Positions 23,738-35,537 are shown, counted from the stretch's first letter. The stretch: 64,000 nt of DNA from Adineta vaga (GCA_021613535.1 CP075493.1:4712001-4776000), one strand, 5' to 3'. The notes: generated by a model from the letters alone, not told the origin. Numbers and translations are program-made.

Positions 23738-26700
23738 TCACATATAATCATCAAGAATCATCGAAGAGGAGGAAGAAGATGAAGATGGTTGTTCATCATC
23801 TTTTACTGAAAAATCAGTGACAATAGTCATTTTATATTGAATTAAACGCGATTCAAATGATGGATGTAATCTTTGACATTCATAGATTAATTCATTGATT
23901 AAAGTTAATTTCGATTCATTAGAAGAAAGAAAAGTATTGAGTAGAGTTAAAATTTCTAAAAAAATTCAATGAAAAACAATTCGTATTATGATTAAGTTGA
24001 AATGAAATTGTTCTTTACCTTGATCTGCTTGTCGACGAAGTAATAATTTCACTTTCTTCTTTATTTCACGATATTTTTTTACTAATTGTCGATGATCATC
24101 ATCCAGCACAGAACGAACATCAAATGAAAAACGATTCAATGAATTACTAGCGGTTATTGAATCCGTATCTGATTCTAAAATATATTTTCATTCATACAAA
24201 TAAAATAAAAAGAGTATTACAAATTCGAACCATCATCGGTACTTGTTGTAGATGTTGCAGGACTAGAAGGACCACTACTACCACCACCGCTGAGAGAGGA
24301 ATTTCTGCGATAGACATAATTTCGAAGTGCTAGTGCTAAACAATATAAGAATAGAAATAAACGAATGAGAAAGAAGTATAACATACGTGTTCGTTTCTTT
24401 TTCATTGCACTACCACCAGGTGTAAGACTCTGTTCGGATTGTGAACGTTTCCGTGATGGTAATTGTTGTTGTTGTTGTTGCTGTTGCTGTGGAACAGCAG
24501 CTGTTCCCACTAAGTCATCGATTTCATCGATTGGCTAGAATAGAACATAACGATTGAACATTTCATAAAATGACATTTATGTTCAACTCAATATCAATGG
24601 CATACTTTGTTAACTTTGAATGGATTTCCAAAGACATGTTGTCTAACTGGTTGAGCATCAATTTCTCTCAATGGTGGCGCTTGTCCATTTGCTCGAGGAT
24701 ATTCATCATAATTAGACATTTCTTTAATCGGTACAGAATGTACTGCATCATCATCATGTATATCATAGTGATTCGTAGGTTGCAAGAAATATCGACGTAA
24801 TTTCATAACAACATCAAGTAATTGTGTTCGAGGTATATCGGATACATTTCTAATCAAGAGGAAACGTAGAGTTTCTTTTCCTGTAGAGATAATTCAAAGT
24901 TTCTTACAGATACGATTGCAATGTTAATGATGATTTAGAATTTGTTTTGGGTTGAAGAGCAAAACTACTGTGGATTAATTCATCACCTGGTTGATGAAGA
25001 TCCGCACTAGATGAAGATGTTTTATCGAGGAGAAGATCAGAACGTCTAGAAAAACAAGTGAATAATCGTTGAAATTATTTATGATCAAAGAGCAAATACG
25101 AACGCAGGAACAAGATGAATTTTTGGTGGTGGTGGCGGTTTATCTGGCATGGGTGTCCATCGTTCAAGTTCATTCTTTGCTTGAAATCGAATTTTTTTCA
25201 AATAACCAAGCATTTGAGGTGAAAGAAGAATTGTGGATTGAGTTGGATTTTGTTTATCAAAAGATTCGAATACAAATTGAAGTTGTCGTCTAGAAAGAAC
25301 TCGTTTCAATGGCTAAAAATAAAACAAATATATATTTCATTATTTCAATCATAAAATGATACATACGGCAATGTAATATGGAGGAATAGATCGAAGATAA
25401 CTGTCAAAACGATTTTGCCAAGTTTTAGTTACATTAGAACCATGAACTTTATTTAATTCACCTGTAATAATAGAAAATAATATGTATACACATATAGAGA
25501 GAAAGAAGAGATGTTCATCAAATCTTTCTTACTAAGTAATGTAGATAATTCTTGATAATTATATGGCATTATATATAGATTAACTGTTGTTAAATTTGAA
25601 CTAGCTTTAAGATAACCGAATGGTGAACCAAGTTCAGTTGGACCTGCACGAGATGAACCTTGAACAAAAACCTAGAAAGTAAAAAATAGAAAATTTTCTA
25701 TTTCGTTGATTTAGTGAAATAATTATTGCACGTACCGGCCAAGCCATTGTTGGTTGTCGTCGTTCAAGAATATATTGTGTTAAAGGTGATGGTTCTAATT
25801 CATATTTATCAAATGGAAGTTTATCTCCAACAGTTGAACAAGGAATTGTTTGAAATTTAATTAGAGCATGTGCTGATCGAGCAGGAAGAGATGCCATTGC
25901 AGGTGACGGCCAATAATCTTCAGGAATTGGCCAATTATATTCAGTTTTCTCCGTTTTGGGTAAGGAACGTGGAATCATAATCATTTTCCGACATGAATGC
26001 CATGTACATCGTTCTGTATCTCCTAAATAAACATAACAATAATAACTCATAATCAATTTTATCTTCTCTCTACCTTCAGTAATAACTTTTTCTAGATTAA
26101 CAACGACACCAATTTGAATTTTTTGTACAAGTGATTCTAAACATTGATACAGAGCTCGTTGAGAACTGATCAAATACGAACGACCTACAATTTATACAAC
26201 AGAATTGTCTCTTTTTTTGTATTCAACATTTCTTCTTTCACATACCACCAGTTACATCACACATTGCAGTTATTGGTTGATCAACTGCTGCGGGAATGAA
26301 TTGATTAGCAGGTACATCTCCTAGAAGTATTTGCAGTATTTGCTAAATTTCCTGTCTGTGTTATGGATGAAGCATTGGCCGGTAAAGCAAGAACAATAGC
26401 AAATAATCGTTGATCCCATCGAAATGGTTCTTTCGTTAATTCACTTCCAACAGGTCCAGTATTCATTGGAATATTAATCTAAAATATATTTTGATTCGAT
26501 TAAAGGAAATGAAACACTCGTTATATGTATATATATATATATATTCTTACTTCATTTTGAACACCAGCTGGTGTTGTTAATTTTTGTTTATCTGTAATTA
26601 CAATAATCAATGATGGTTCGAGTAAATGTGGAAATCGACCACAGCCATATGTATCATGATCAGCAGCATGTCGATTAAGATTAAGTAAATCAAATGCTTG

Positions 26701-27039
26701 TTTTATAGCTGCACCCATTTGCGTCAATCCAGTTGCTTCAAGACATCTCAATTGATTATTAAATACAGTCATCGGTTCTTTCCATCCAACTTTCACATTC
26801 AAAGGTGGTTCATCTAATGTTAATAGCATATATCGATCTGTTCGAGCAGCAGCAGCATCACGTTGTCTGATCTATCGGAACGAACAAGAAAATTTTCTAT
26901 TTTGAAGAATAGAAGACGAATAACTAACTTTAAAAAATTGTTCGATTGCACCTTTACTTATATCAAAAAGACTTGTACCAATATGAGTCATTTGATTCAT
27001 CGATGCTGAATTGTCCAGAAGAAATATAACAACTGGCAT
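23738..27039 (-). CDS. INTS6: Integrator complex subunit 6, with one frame break
   Basis: INTS6 is part of Integrator, which cleaves nascent RNAs and recruits PP2A at paused polymerase. Exons: 26929-27039, 26551-26871, 26246-26478, 26074-26184, 25736-26022, 25533-25671, 25367-25461, 25104-25312, 24908-25045, 24606-24849, 24387-24534, 24231-24335, 24019-24174, 23738-23955. The N-terminal VWA domain has the MIDAS start DNSAS (9-13). Family blocks include ELTKEPFRWDQRLFA, QCLESLVQKIQ, KLPFDKYELEPSPLTQ and HSVPI, with a helical C-terminal domain near the end. Exon 3 changes frame at about 26321-26345: one extra base beside a tandem 9-base repeat. Total coding length is 838 codons plus one base. 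Elsewhere all phases agree. A polyglutamine run lies in exon 11. Confidence 0.9.
24466..24490 (-). repeat. CAA/CAG repeat encoding polyglutamine in INTS6
   Basis: Run of CAG and CAA codons on the minus strand encodes about nine glutamines in INTS6 exon 11. Confidence 0.8.
26316..26350 (-). other. INTS6: Frameshift site in INTS6 exon 3
   Basis: Upstream codons (SITQTGNLANTANT) and downstream codons (GDVPANQFIPAAVDQPITAM) are both INTS6-like but differ by one base in frame. The junction contains a 9-base tandem duplication (GCAAATACT twice on the minus strand). No GT donor lies between the two frames, so a hidden intron is unlikely. Confidence 0.7.
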
Positions 27040-27478
27040 TTTTTTATTTCTTCAATTAACACCGAGATCCAACTGATAAATAAGACGATCTGAAAGATTA
27101 TTGTTGTTTACTACCTATTCCAATCGTTAATAGACCATTCACAGTTATTTATTTGATAGATGTCACTAGTTGATTATTTGCTATATCTTTCACGATGATA
27201 TATATATATATATATTTTTTTCTAGTTAAAGAGAGATGAGTTTATTTTTTTTTCATTCGAAAATATGTTTCAGTATAAAACATGATGACAATTTATTTTT
27301 AAAATCTAAATTTTCAATTCAGTTTATAATGTATTACATAATAAACATTCGATATATAATAAACAAAAAACAGGTAGTTGAGCTGACTATATGTGTAGCA
27401 ATAAAAGAAAAAGAAAAGAAACATCACGAAAAGGAAAGAAAACAGAAAATCACTGCATAGAGAGGCAAAATAAAATAT
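27040..27478. other. Spacer between INTS6 and ORP gene
   Basis: INTS6 5' flank with a TA run near 27200-27217. No gene was recognised. Confidence 0.55.
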
Positions 27479-29009
27479 CTATTCACGAGATGATTGAGTA
27501 AAAAGCTTTGGACACTGATCAAATCGTCGTTGTTCATAATCATGAGTATACATATATTCACCATTTTCATTTTTTCGAAACCATAGTGGTTGAAATTCAT
27601 CTTCACGTTGTCTTGCTTCAGAACGTTGTTGTTCTTCGAGACGATGTTTGGCTTGGGATGCTCCATCAATATCACCTTTTTCAAGATATTGCATATCTTG
27701 TCGATGTCGACTATCAGTCGGTGGTAAAACTAGAGATGATACTTGTTGATTAAGACAATAGGCAAATGGAGTAAAATGATAATATTGAGATCGTAATTCG
27801 AATTCTTGATCAGTCATAGATGATAATGATCGATACCAAATTGAACGAGAGGATGGAGTAAGAATAAGATCACATGGATTTGATACATTAGCATTCGAAC
27901 TAATTTGAATACAATTATGACCACCAGCAGAGCATAAACGTGTGGATTTTGTTTGCACATCTTTTAAATCATCAATTGCATAATAACAATGACCATAATT
28001 ACCATGAAATGCACTGATTTTAGTTTTATCTAAAGAAATAGATTTCTTTGAAAATGCTCATCTGAAACGAGAAGATCTATTTACCATCATAGATAAATCC
28101 AGTATATTTAAACATATCTGCTGTTTTTGTTGATTGTGATGCAAACCATGAATGTGATTTAATTGTTAGAATAGATCGTTGATTTGATTGAGCATGTATC
28201 AAATCAATTTGTCCTTGAAATTCACACCAAAGTCGACCAAATAAAATATTATGCACAAGTACGGATGGCGTTTTCCAAGTATATTCATCATCACCATCAT
28301 CATCAACAATACTATTGTTACTTTGTTCAGTTTCTTCTTCAGTACATGATTGAAAACTTGATTGAGATCCTGATCGAGATATAACTTGCTTTTTCTTTAT
28401 ACGTAATATCCATCGACCTAAATTAAAAGAAATTCATTCTTCGTATGATTAATTGCACGGCTTACCTTCAGATACAGCGACAACATTCGTACCATGGAAT
28501 TTAATTTTTGGTTCGATATTTGCTGATAAAGTCCAATTTTGTCCACGAACAAAAACAGCAGATACCGGTGGATGATGACAAACTTGTTCAGCAATATAAT
28601 GAAATGGTGCATCTCCTTCCATTTTTAATTCATAAGTTTCACCTAATAGAGGATTGAATGGTTTAGACATTCGTTCAAGATGATTTGAAAGAGTCGAAAC
28701 AACAAAAGCAGTTAAAAAATGCCATCGATCAATAGATGCTTCTATCGATGCAGCACGGTCAAGTAGAGATGAATATTCCAAACATTCAGCAACACGTTGA
28801 ATAAAACTAAGAGGTTCTAAATAAGATAGATATAGAATATTATTTCAATAATCATATAAAGTCGATTTACCATTCCAAACCACAGGTATAGAAAATTTGG
28901 TAAGATCTTTTCCTATGGCTTGTTTAATCACAGAAAAAATCGAATAAGTCGAACGATCCAGCATAGGTGCTGGTAATGTTCGACGTGCTGTTTTCAAATC
29001 AACAGCCAT
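27479..29009 (-). CDS. Oxysterol-binding protein-related protein, ORP1/ORP2 type
   Basis: Exons 28871-29009, 28466-28816, 28085-28417 and 27479-28029 give 457 residues, near human ORP2 (480). It is a lipid-transfer protein moving sterol or phosphoinositides at membrane contacts. It starts with ARRTLPAPMLDRS, matching the RRTxLPAPM entry to the ORD in ORP1/2. It contains the family fingerprint as EQVCHHPPVS, plus KPFNPLLGETYEL, and ends with LPPTDSRHRQDMQYLEKGD and a charged helix typical of ORDs. There is no PH domain and no ankyrin repeats. An acidic Ser-rich insert sits in exon 3. MOSMO ends only 107 bases upstream, and an AG acceptor-like TTTTAG lies about 10 bases before the ATG. Confidence 0.93.
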
Positions 29010-29116
29010 TATTAATATCTAAAATGACTGTATAATTTGTTTACATGACAATACAAAATCAATGACATGAGATTAATAAAAAAAATATCAAACAACAACA
29101 ATATAAAAAAAAAGAA

Positions 29117-30049
29117 TCATGCTACAAATCGTGGTAAAAACATTTTTCCTGCGACTAGTGCTGAGACGACTGTGAGCCATGTGGCACCAACAAATGCAAT
29201 ATAACTCGAACCGATTCGATAATCATTTGGTAATTGAAATGGTGAACCACCAATGATTTCCGAATCAAATCCCATGGGAAAAAGAACAGTTGAGAGACAT
29301 AAAAATATCACTAGAGAAAAAAAGTCAAACTCTTATGTTTTGTTTTTTTCATTCTTCTATAAAAACGTAAAGATTTACTCGCAACAAATCCAGTCAATCG
29401 ACCATATTCAATTGTTGACCTTTGAATAAATTGGGAAGAAAGAAAAAAAACAATTGTCAATGTAAGTAGACCAAGAGCACCAACAGCCAGACCAAATGAG
29501 AGTACCCATACAAAACGAATTTGATGTGGAATAAAACATTTCTGTTCATTCAATGATGATGTTATACACATTTCAATTAAACCAAGAGAAGTTTCACCTA
29601 AACATAAATATTCATTTTATCTTTAAGTTTAAACGGTACAAAGTCCAACTTATGTCTTGTTTTCTTCGTACTGAGATAAATACTAGTCTATTTCTTTCCC
29701 TCTAATTCTGTTATATACTAATATAATATTCTCGTCGAAAAAAGGTTATTTAAACATACATGAATATTAGCATCCCTGCTGAAGAAATGTTCTTGACAAA
29801 TCTGCTATCTACTTTGTTATTTTTCTTTGAGTTATCACGTATCTCATCTTTTATGATAAAAAAAATGATTCTTATGTTTGTTATTTTTTTTTGTCGTTGT
29901 CAATAATTTTTATTGGTTCAAATGTGTGGACTTTTACCTTGATTTATTGATAAAATCCATCGCGGTGTTGATATGCTGACTAGAACAAGTAGAGCAGCAG
30001 CTGTAAATAAAGTCGTTGAAATAATCACAAGTCGATCCAGCGTGACCAT
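29117..30049 (-). CDS. MOSMO: MOSMO homologue (modulator of Smoothened)
   Basis: Exons 29938-30049, 29379-29597 and 29117-29310 give 174 residues; human MOSMO has 167. Four hydrophobic segments are seen, the first just after the start (MVTLDRLVIISTTLFTAAAL). Strong family matches lie near the C-terminus: FPMGFDSEIIGGSPFQLPND, then RIGSSYIAFV and VAGKMFLP, parallel to the vertebrate FPIGF...GGQPYKLPNN...GSSYVLFV...AGKVCLP. MOSMO works with the MEGF8-MGRN1 ubiquitin ligase to lower surface Smoothened and damp Hedgehog signalling. Its presence hints at Smoothened-type signalling control in this animal. It is divergent to VPS28. Confidence 0.9.
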
Positions 30050-30333
30050 ATGTTATCTAGACATTCTCGTTGAAGAACAGAATGTAATAAAATCTTTTTT
30101 TTCGACTCATCGTAATATGTAATGATAATAGAACTATAATTTCATTGGTTCTTTCCTTTATCCTATAGAAAACAGCACGTCCTAAACCTCCGCAATCAAT
30201 ATATAAGCGGATCTATCTATAGGATAGAAAAAAATTCTGACTCATTGTAGTGAATTTCTACTTTGTTCAGAAGAAGAAGAAAATTATCTAAGTTTTTCTC
30301 TGTTGATCAATATAATTTTTTTTCTAAAAACAA
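30050..30333. promoter_or_regulatory. Putative bidirectional promoter MOSMO / VPS28
   Basis: The start codons of two divergent genes are 284 bases apart, so both promoters must lie here or overlap. No TATA box or named motif can be assigned with confidence. The assignment rests only on geometry. Confidence 0.5.
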
Positions 30334-31429
30334 ATGAGTTTTTCCATGGGTATGTTATATTCAACTGAATCTTATTTCTCTTCTATGTATTGCTTATTCT
30401 AGGTAGCAATAAACCTGAAATGTATGAGGTAAGATAGCAGACATTGATTCGTACACATCTCCCAATATTCCTATTATTCTCTCAAAAAGGAAGTTCGTCT
30501 ATGGAAAAATCCACGTCAACGTGAACGGTAATAAATAATCTTCTAAATTGGAATATATTCTTCACGAATTTTGTTGATTTGTATTCAGATATGATAATAT
30601 GGCAGATGTTTTTTCAATTATTACAACTTTACAAGCACTTGAAAAAGCTTATATTAAAGATCTCGTTGAACCTGTTGAGTATATTGAATTTTTTCATTCA
30701 TGTAAACATTTTAACTCAATCAATCATCTTAGATACACAAGACATTGTGAAAAACTGATTGCTAAATTTACAGCCGCCTTTCGTCAGATTGAAAGTGATT
30801 TTTCTCGTATAGAAGATTTTGCTCGAAAATATAAAGTAACAACATTTTGAAATGTTTATCCTTCATCTAATGATGTCTTTCTCTTAGCTCGATTGTCCAG
30901 CAGCTCTTTTACGTATTCGTGAAGGTCGTCCAATAACTGTTCGTGATGATCGAGGTAATATGAATAAAGCAATTGCAGAAACTGTTTCGGTATGATACTA
31001 GAATGGAAATTTCGATTTTGTTTTTTTTCGAATAAAATTTTGCATTTAGCTTTTTATTAATTTAATGGATAAATTGAAATTAAATATTCGAGCAAATGAT
31101 ATGGTAAGCTCAACAGTAAAAGAAAACTGAATGAGAAATAAGATTCTTGTTTAGCTTCAAACCGATGTTCGAGAATTATTGGATGTGATACATCGAATGA
31201 ATTTAATTCCATCGAATTATATTGGACGAGAGAAAATTTCGAAATGGTATAAAGAAATCTTTGTTAAACAAATCGAAAAAATGATTAATATTTCTTTGTT
31301 TACAGGTTAAATACTTTGACAAATATGAATGCAGCTGAAGAAATTACTGAAGAACAAGCACGACAATTTCAATTAGATTTAGAAACTTGTTACAGTGAAT
31401 TTAATCGTTTACTTACATCAACTGGATAA
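30334..31429 (+). CDS. VPS28: ESCRT-I subunit VPS28
   Basis: Exons 30334-30349, 30403-30428, 30490-30527, 30589-30678, 30733-30835, 30888-30989, 31050-31103, 31155-31246 and 31306-31429 give 214 residues; human VPS28 has 221. ESCRT-I sorts ubiquitinated cargo into multivesicular bodies. Recognised blocks are EVRLWKNPRQRERYDNMAD, LQALEKAYIKD, FTAAFRQIE, then CPAALLRIREGRPIT and the four-helix C-terminal domain ending in LLTSTG. Nine exons with two tiny 5' exons are needed to recover the conserved N-terminus. The 54-base intron 30679-30732 is open in frame and would add a false 18-residue insert if retained. Confidence 0.95.
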
Positions 31430-32242
31430 ACAAAAACTTCTTTTTTTTTCTTCTTTGTATAGTTAAATATCTTCTAACATTCTCTCTTATTTCCTTTTCG
31501 ATTCAATTGACATCAAGTGATATATAAATAAGACGAAATTATTTTCCGAGTAAACGAAGATTTTTATTTCGAATCGTGATAAATGCAGTTAAATAAATAT
31601 AAGACCATAGAGTGCTTTTCAAATATCAAATGATGAAGCCGATAAAAAGTTTCGTTTATAGTATCGCTATTTAATGGAGTACACATCGAAGTTATCAAAA
31701 AAAAAAAGAATCGTAGAGTAGACGTTAGGTGAAGAAAATATTTTCGTGTCAAGTACTCAAAACGAGATTTTATTCTTGGATTAAATATAATGTGACAGTT
31801 ATTATTGATTCTTTGTGATATGATCAACTTTTCCAAAGGTTAAAAACTGATATGTCGAAACGTGAATCGTAGAAAAAGTTATGCTTTTATTATGATTTTA
31901 GTCGTGTCACAAGTGAGAAAGATCAAAGGTACGAACGTATTCGTATGAATACAGTTGAATATCATTTCTAATGATCATCAATCTGTGATGTGAAAAATAA
32001 ATAAATAGAGAGAAAGAGAGAGAATAGACGAAGACTACTAACTGATCTTTTTCCATTGATGCTATAAAAAGTTTCAAATATTCCATCCGAATACAAAGTA
32101 AATCGAGATGAAAATATCGAATAACATCAAATATAATGTCAACCTTGAAAAATCCACTTGATATTTTTCTGTTGTTGAATTATCATTGAAATGTGGTGAA
32201 TATAATAAACAATCGATTTTTCTCCAATTCTTTTTTACTCAT
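31430..32242. other. Spacer downstream of VPS28
   Basis: A+T-rich 3' region shared with the minus-strand secreted-protein gene. Only short biased ORFs are seen and no gene was recognised. Confidence 0.55.
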
Positions 32243-32631
32243 TCATAGACGAAAAAAAAAAGTTGAAAATAATAAAAAAATGACTGAACAGAAAATCGAT
32301 GGGTAAATTATTTGAGAGGAATTGTAATACCATTCAGGACGTCGAACACCTTGATTCCAATTGTAATTATTATTCCAAGCATAATTAGGATTTGGATAAC
32401 GATTATTATAATTATTTACCCAACCTTGTCCACCTGGACCATAAAGTCCGTATTGATTATTATATTGTTGAACGTAATTATATCCAGCATATTGTCGTCG
32501 TCGACGATTGGATTCCGTTCCTAGAATGAGGGTTTTTTTTCATTCTTGAAGTTTTTGATTATCGCATTCACATATTCAGTCTTACCAATAATGAGCAAAC
32601 AGACAAGAAAAAGAAAAACTAGTTTATTCAT
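32243..32631 (-). CDS. Small secreted Asn/Tyr/Gly/Trp-rich protein
   Basis: Exons 32586-32631 and 32243-32520 give 107 residues. Exon 1 is a clean signal peptide, MNKLVFLFLVCLLIIG. It is followed by TESNRRRRQYAGYNY, where RRRR is a plausible furin-type cleavage site. The body is rich in Tyr, Asn, Gly and Trp (for example YGPGGQGW and NWNQGVRRPEWYYN). The last about 25 residues turn hydrophobic (FCSVIFLLFSTFFF), which could be a C-terminal anchor or GPI signal. No family was recognised. It could be a glycine-rich secreted peptide, a prohormone or a cuticle/mucus component. Confidence 0.55.
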
Positions 32632-32969
32632 ATTTTGTGTGATGACTGTGCAAATGCAATCGAGAAATGTGTCTTGTTACTGCTACGATTGTCAACAAGT
32701 ATATTATGCAGACACCCGCTCTCTCAATGCGAGTAGTTGTGTATATAGATGTGTACGAAAAAAGGTCATTTAGAGGGTATTTCTCTTTTTTTTTTCTTTC
32801 TTTCTTTCTGTCAACGTTTGCATATGATGATTCAATCATTCGTATCGATCTCTTTACTCTAAATGTTGTGTAGCTTCACAAACGAACTAACAGAACAGTG
32901 ACAAAGAATCAATAGAATTTCTTTTTCAATCAAACTATTGACAAGCGATTTTTTGTCTATCATCAACGT

Positions 32970-33041
32970 GCCTGTTTAGCTCAGTGGTAGAGCGTCGCTC
33001 TCGTAAAGCGAAGGTCACAGGTTCAATCCCTGTAGTAGGCA
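32970..33041 (+). tRNA. tRNA-Thr: tRNA-Thr (CGT)
   Basis: Seventy-two bases fold as a full cloverleaf. Acceptor strand GCCTGTT pairs with AGTAGGC with G-U wobbles, and the D-arm is GCTC/GAGC. The anticodon stem is TCGCT/AGCGA with loop CTCGTAA, so the anticodon is CGT (33002-33004). The T-arm is ACAGG/CCTGT with loop TTCAATC, and the discriminator is A. No intron. Box B matches GGTTCAATCC. A T-run at about 33047-33054 is a pol III terminator. Confidence 0.95.
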
Positions 33042-33046
33042 TCAAC

Positions 33047-33054
33047 TCTTTTTT
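33047..33054 (+). terminator. Pol III T-run terminator after tRNA-Thr
   Basis: A run of thymines begins a few bases after the tRNA 3' end, as expected for RNA polymerase III termination. Confidence 0.8.
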
Positions 33055-33245
33055 TTTCTTTCCTGTTCTGTCAATCAGTACGTGTTGATAGTTATTTTAC
33101 GCATCTACAATGAAGACATCTGCAAGACGCTATTTGAAATAGAACTATTTATTTAATATTAATAATTTATTTATAATAACGGTTTTTTTCGCTCAGACGT
33201 TGAAAAGTTTAGAATTAAAATTATTAGAAATAGAAAAAAAGAAAG

Positions 33246-33854
33246 TTAATATGTGGGTTGTAATTGTTGTTGCTGAAAATGTATAAGAAGATTTCTTAAT
33301 AGACCATTTGTTACATTAATTCGTTCGAATCTCGGTGTCGATGTATAGTTTCTTGATAACTCCACATCGTGTTTAACCTTGCTTTCAGTTATTATTCTCA
33401 TCTGTTTCATCAGTGGAAAAGGTTTTTTGGCGTCATCTGTGAAATGAATTTGTCGAGAAGAAGTATTCATCGTTGACATTGCTCTTTTATGCTTGATTGG
33501 TGGCTAATACAAAGGAAAATACATACATTTACAAAAAGAAAAGTCTGCTTAAATAACTGAATTTACTTCCTTCTTTGAACGTTGTTGTTGAACAAATTTA
33601 AAGATGTGTTCAGTTGATTGATCAACAATTGGATAAAACATACCATCTTTTGAACGATATAAAATATCTGTTAATGAATTGAGAAAATCTGTTAATGTTA
33701 AATAACCAAAGAGTTGATATGGTATTGAATGTTGACTATTAAATCGAGCATAATCACGTGATAATTCATTTTCATCGAGACCTGTTGGCGATGAAATAAG
33801 TAATGAACGAATTTCAATTTTTAGGTCATTTAATGATGACGATGATGATGTCAT
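33246..33854 (-). CDS. Single LOTUS (OST-HTH) domain protein
   Basis: Exons 33567-33854 and 33246-33503 give 181 residues. Residues about 9-75 read as a LOTUS domain: LKIEIRSLLISSPTGLDENE, then YQLFGYLTLTDFLNSLTDIL, similar to the N-terminal LOTUS of TDRD5/TDRD7 and Oskar. These domains bind Vasa-type helicases or G-rich RNA in germ granules. The remainder is basic and unrecognised; there is no Tudor or NYN domain. At 181 residues it is much shorter than TDRD5/7, so it may be a stand-alone LOTUS adaptor or an exon-depleted relative. Confidence 0.72.
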
Positions 33855-34379
33855 ATCTATTTCTCTTTCTTTGAACTAATGATCTTCTTCTTTTTCTGAT
33901 ATGTATGACACATATACGAAAGAAAATTTCGATTACGAATAGACAGATGTCACCTTTAGAAAGATCGATTAACCATGATAAAAAAACGACACTTTCTCGC
34001 ACCCAGCACAATAAAAGATCGCAATATCAATATTTTTACCAGTGTTTTCTTTAACAAAAATAGGAAAACATTATTCTTGAATATGATAAGAATACATTTC
34101 AGTACACTTAAATTTATATTTTCTTAAAATCATGATTGATACTTTTATTCTGTTTTCTTATTTTTGAATCAATATTGACTGTTTGAAAACAAAAGAATAT
34201 AATCAGTGCACTTCCTACGTACTGGAAACACTATAGTTACCAATTTTCATAATAATTACAAAAGAAAAACTTTCAGGAAAATTACAATACAACATTCAAT
34301 GACTCATGTTTGCGTTTCAAAAAAACAATATCTTATCAATGGACGGATATTTATTATTGAAGAGAAAATAGGCTTGCAT
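33855..34379. other. Spacer upstream of LOTUS gene
   Basis: A+T-rich sequence between the LOTUS gene 5' end and the 3' end of the next minus-strand gene. No gene was recognised. Confidence 0.55.
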
Positions 34380-35053
34380 TTAGTCATGACCAAAGCAAAT
34401 ACCGAGACAAGCAAATACGTATATAACAATATAGACTGCACAAGATATTAACATTCCTACAGCGCAACCAAGTTGAGCTTGAATTAATTTTAATTTATCA
34501 TAAGGAATACTTGGACATCGAAAATCGCCACTGTTACCAATAGCTATAGCTTGACCACATTCTTCCAAAATAGCTGTATAATTGCTTCGAAAAGATTGAA
34601 CACTTCGAACAGCACAGCATAATTGATCACCCAAATAACATTTACAAAGATCGTTTATGAAAATTCGATCGAAGTAGATCATAACGCAAGCTAATATTCC
34701 ACTAAAGACTACAGAAAACGAAATTTGATTGAAATATTATCAAATGTCAATAGCTTACTCGTCCAAATAAGAACATAAGTGGCACAACAGCGACCACGGC
34801 AACAGCAGGCTAATAGAATAGAAAATAAATGTAAATAAAAACAAAACAAAAAATGTGACTGACTGATGAAAAGCATCATAAGTAGTGTTTTGATAAAGAT
34901 TAAACCTGCCCAAAAACCAACCCATATTGTTCCATGAGCGAGATCAATATATGCCGAACCGATTTCTAAACCAACAATTGCTGCTGTTAAAATCAGTTGA
35001 ACAATCCCAACTACTGCAGATGTCCATCGAGGAAAACGTTCTGCAAAACCCAT
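34380..35053 (-). CDS. Four-transmembrane cysteine-rich protein
   Basis: Exons 34864-35053, 34759-34809 and 34380-34708 give 189 residues. Four hydrophobic segments are visible (about 14-34, 43-63, 72-95 and 155-180). A cytosolic-side cluster ACCCRGRCC lies between TM2 and TM3. A larger loop before TM4 holds paired cysteines (DLCKCYLGDQLCC, EECGQ, FRCPS). The arrangement recalls tetraspan families (tetraspanin, sarcospan or MARVEL-type), but the tetraspanin CCG signature is absent and I cannot name the family. Confidence 0.65.
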
Positions 35054-35537
35054 GATATGTGTTTACGTTTCACTTGTGAAAACAAAATTTTTAGTAAAAA
35101 TGGCACTAAATTTCCAAGTTTGGCCGTCTTTTATAGAAGTAAAACTTATTTGAGAGAAAAAAATCATAGCGATTTTTTTTTCTTCAGCAAAAAAGAACGG
35201 AAGGACGTCGATGTTATAAAATATGAGAGAAAAAAAGCAGTTATATTTATGCCGAACGACGATGAGAAAGAGAGAGAGAAAAAGAAAGGACATTTCTGTC
35301 AATAAAAGTACCGACCTAATGCAAAATTATTTTTCCTTTCTACCACTCTTCTCACACCTTTGACCTTAATAATAGTCTTAACGTCATCATTCACTTGTTC
35401 TATTTTTTTGCTTCGACTTTATAAAATATCTGAAAATGACTCACAGTTAGCATTACTAATGTTGAAGTTCCAGTTTATTTTGTCGCCAAGGAGAAAAAAA
35501 AGAGAATAAATAGTTAAAAGAAAAAAAGAAGAAGTTT
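35054..35537. other. Spacer between 4TM gene and histidine phosphatase
   Basis: It holds the 5' flank of the four-TM gene and the 3' flank of the phosphatase gene, with A-rich runs. Nothing else was recognised. Confidence 0.55.

Noticed and set aside
30679-30732. 18-residue insertion in VPS28
   Set aside because: The segment has a GT donor and an AG acceptor, and removing it restores the conserved EYTRHCEKL alignment. It is an in-frame intron.
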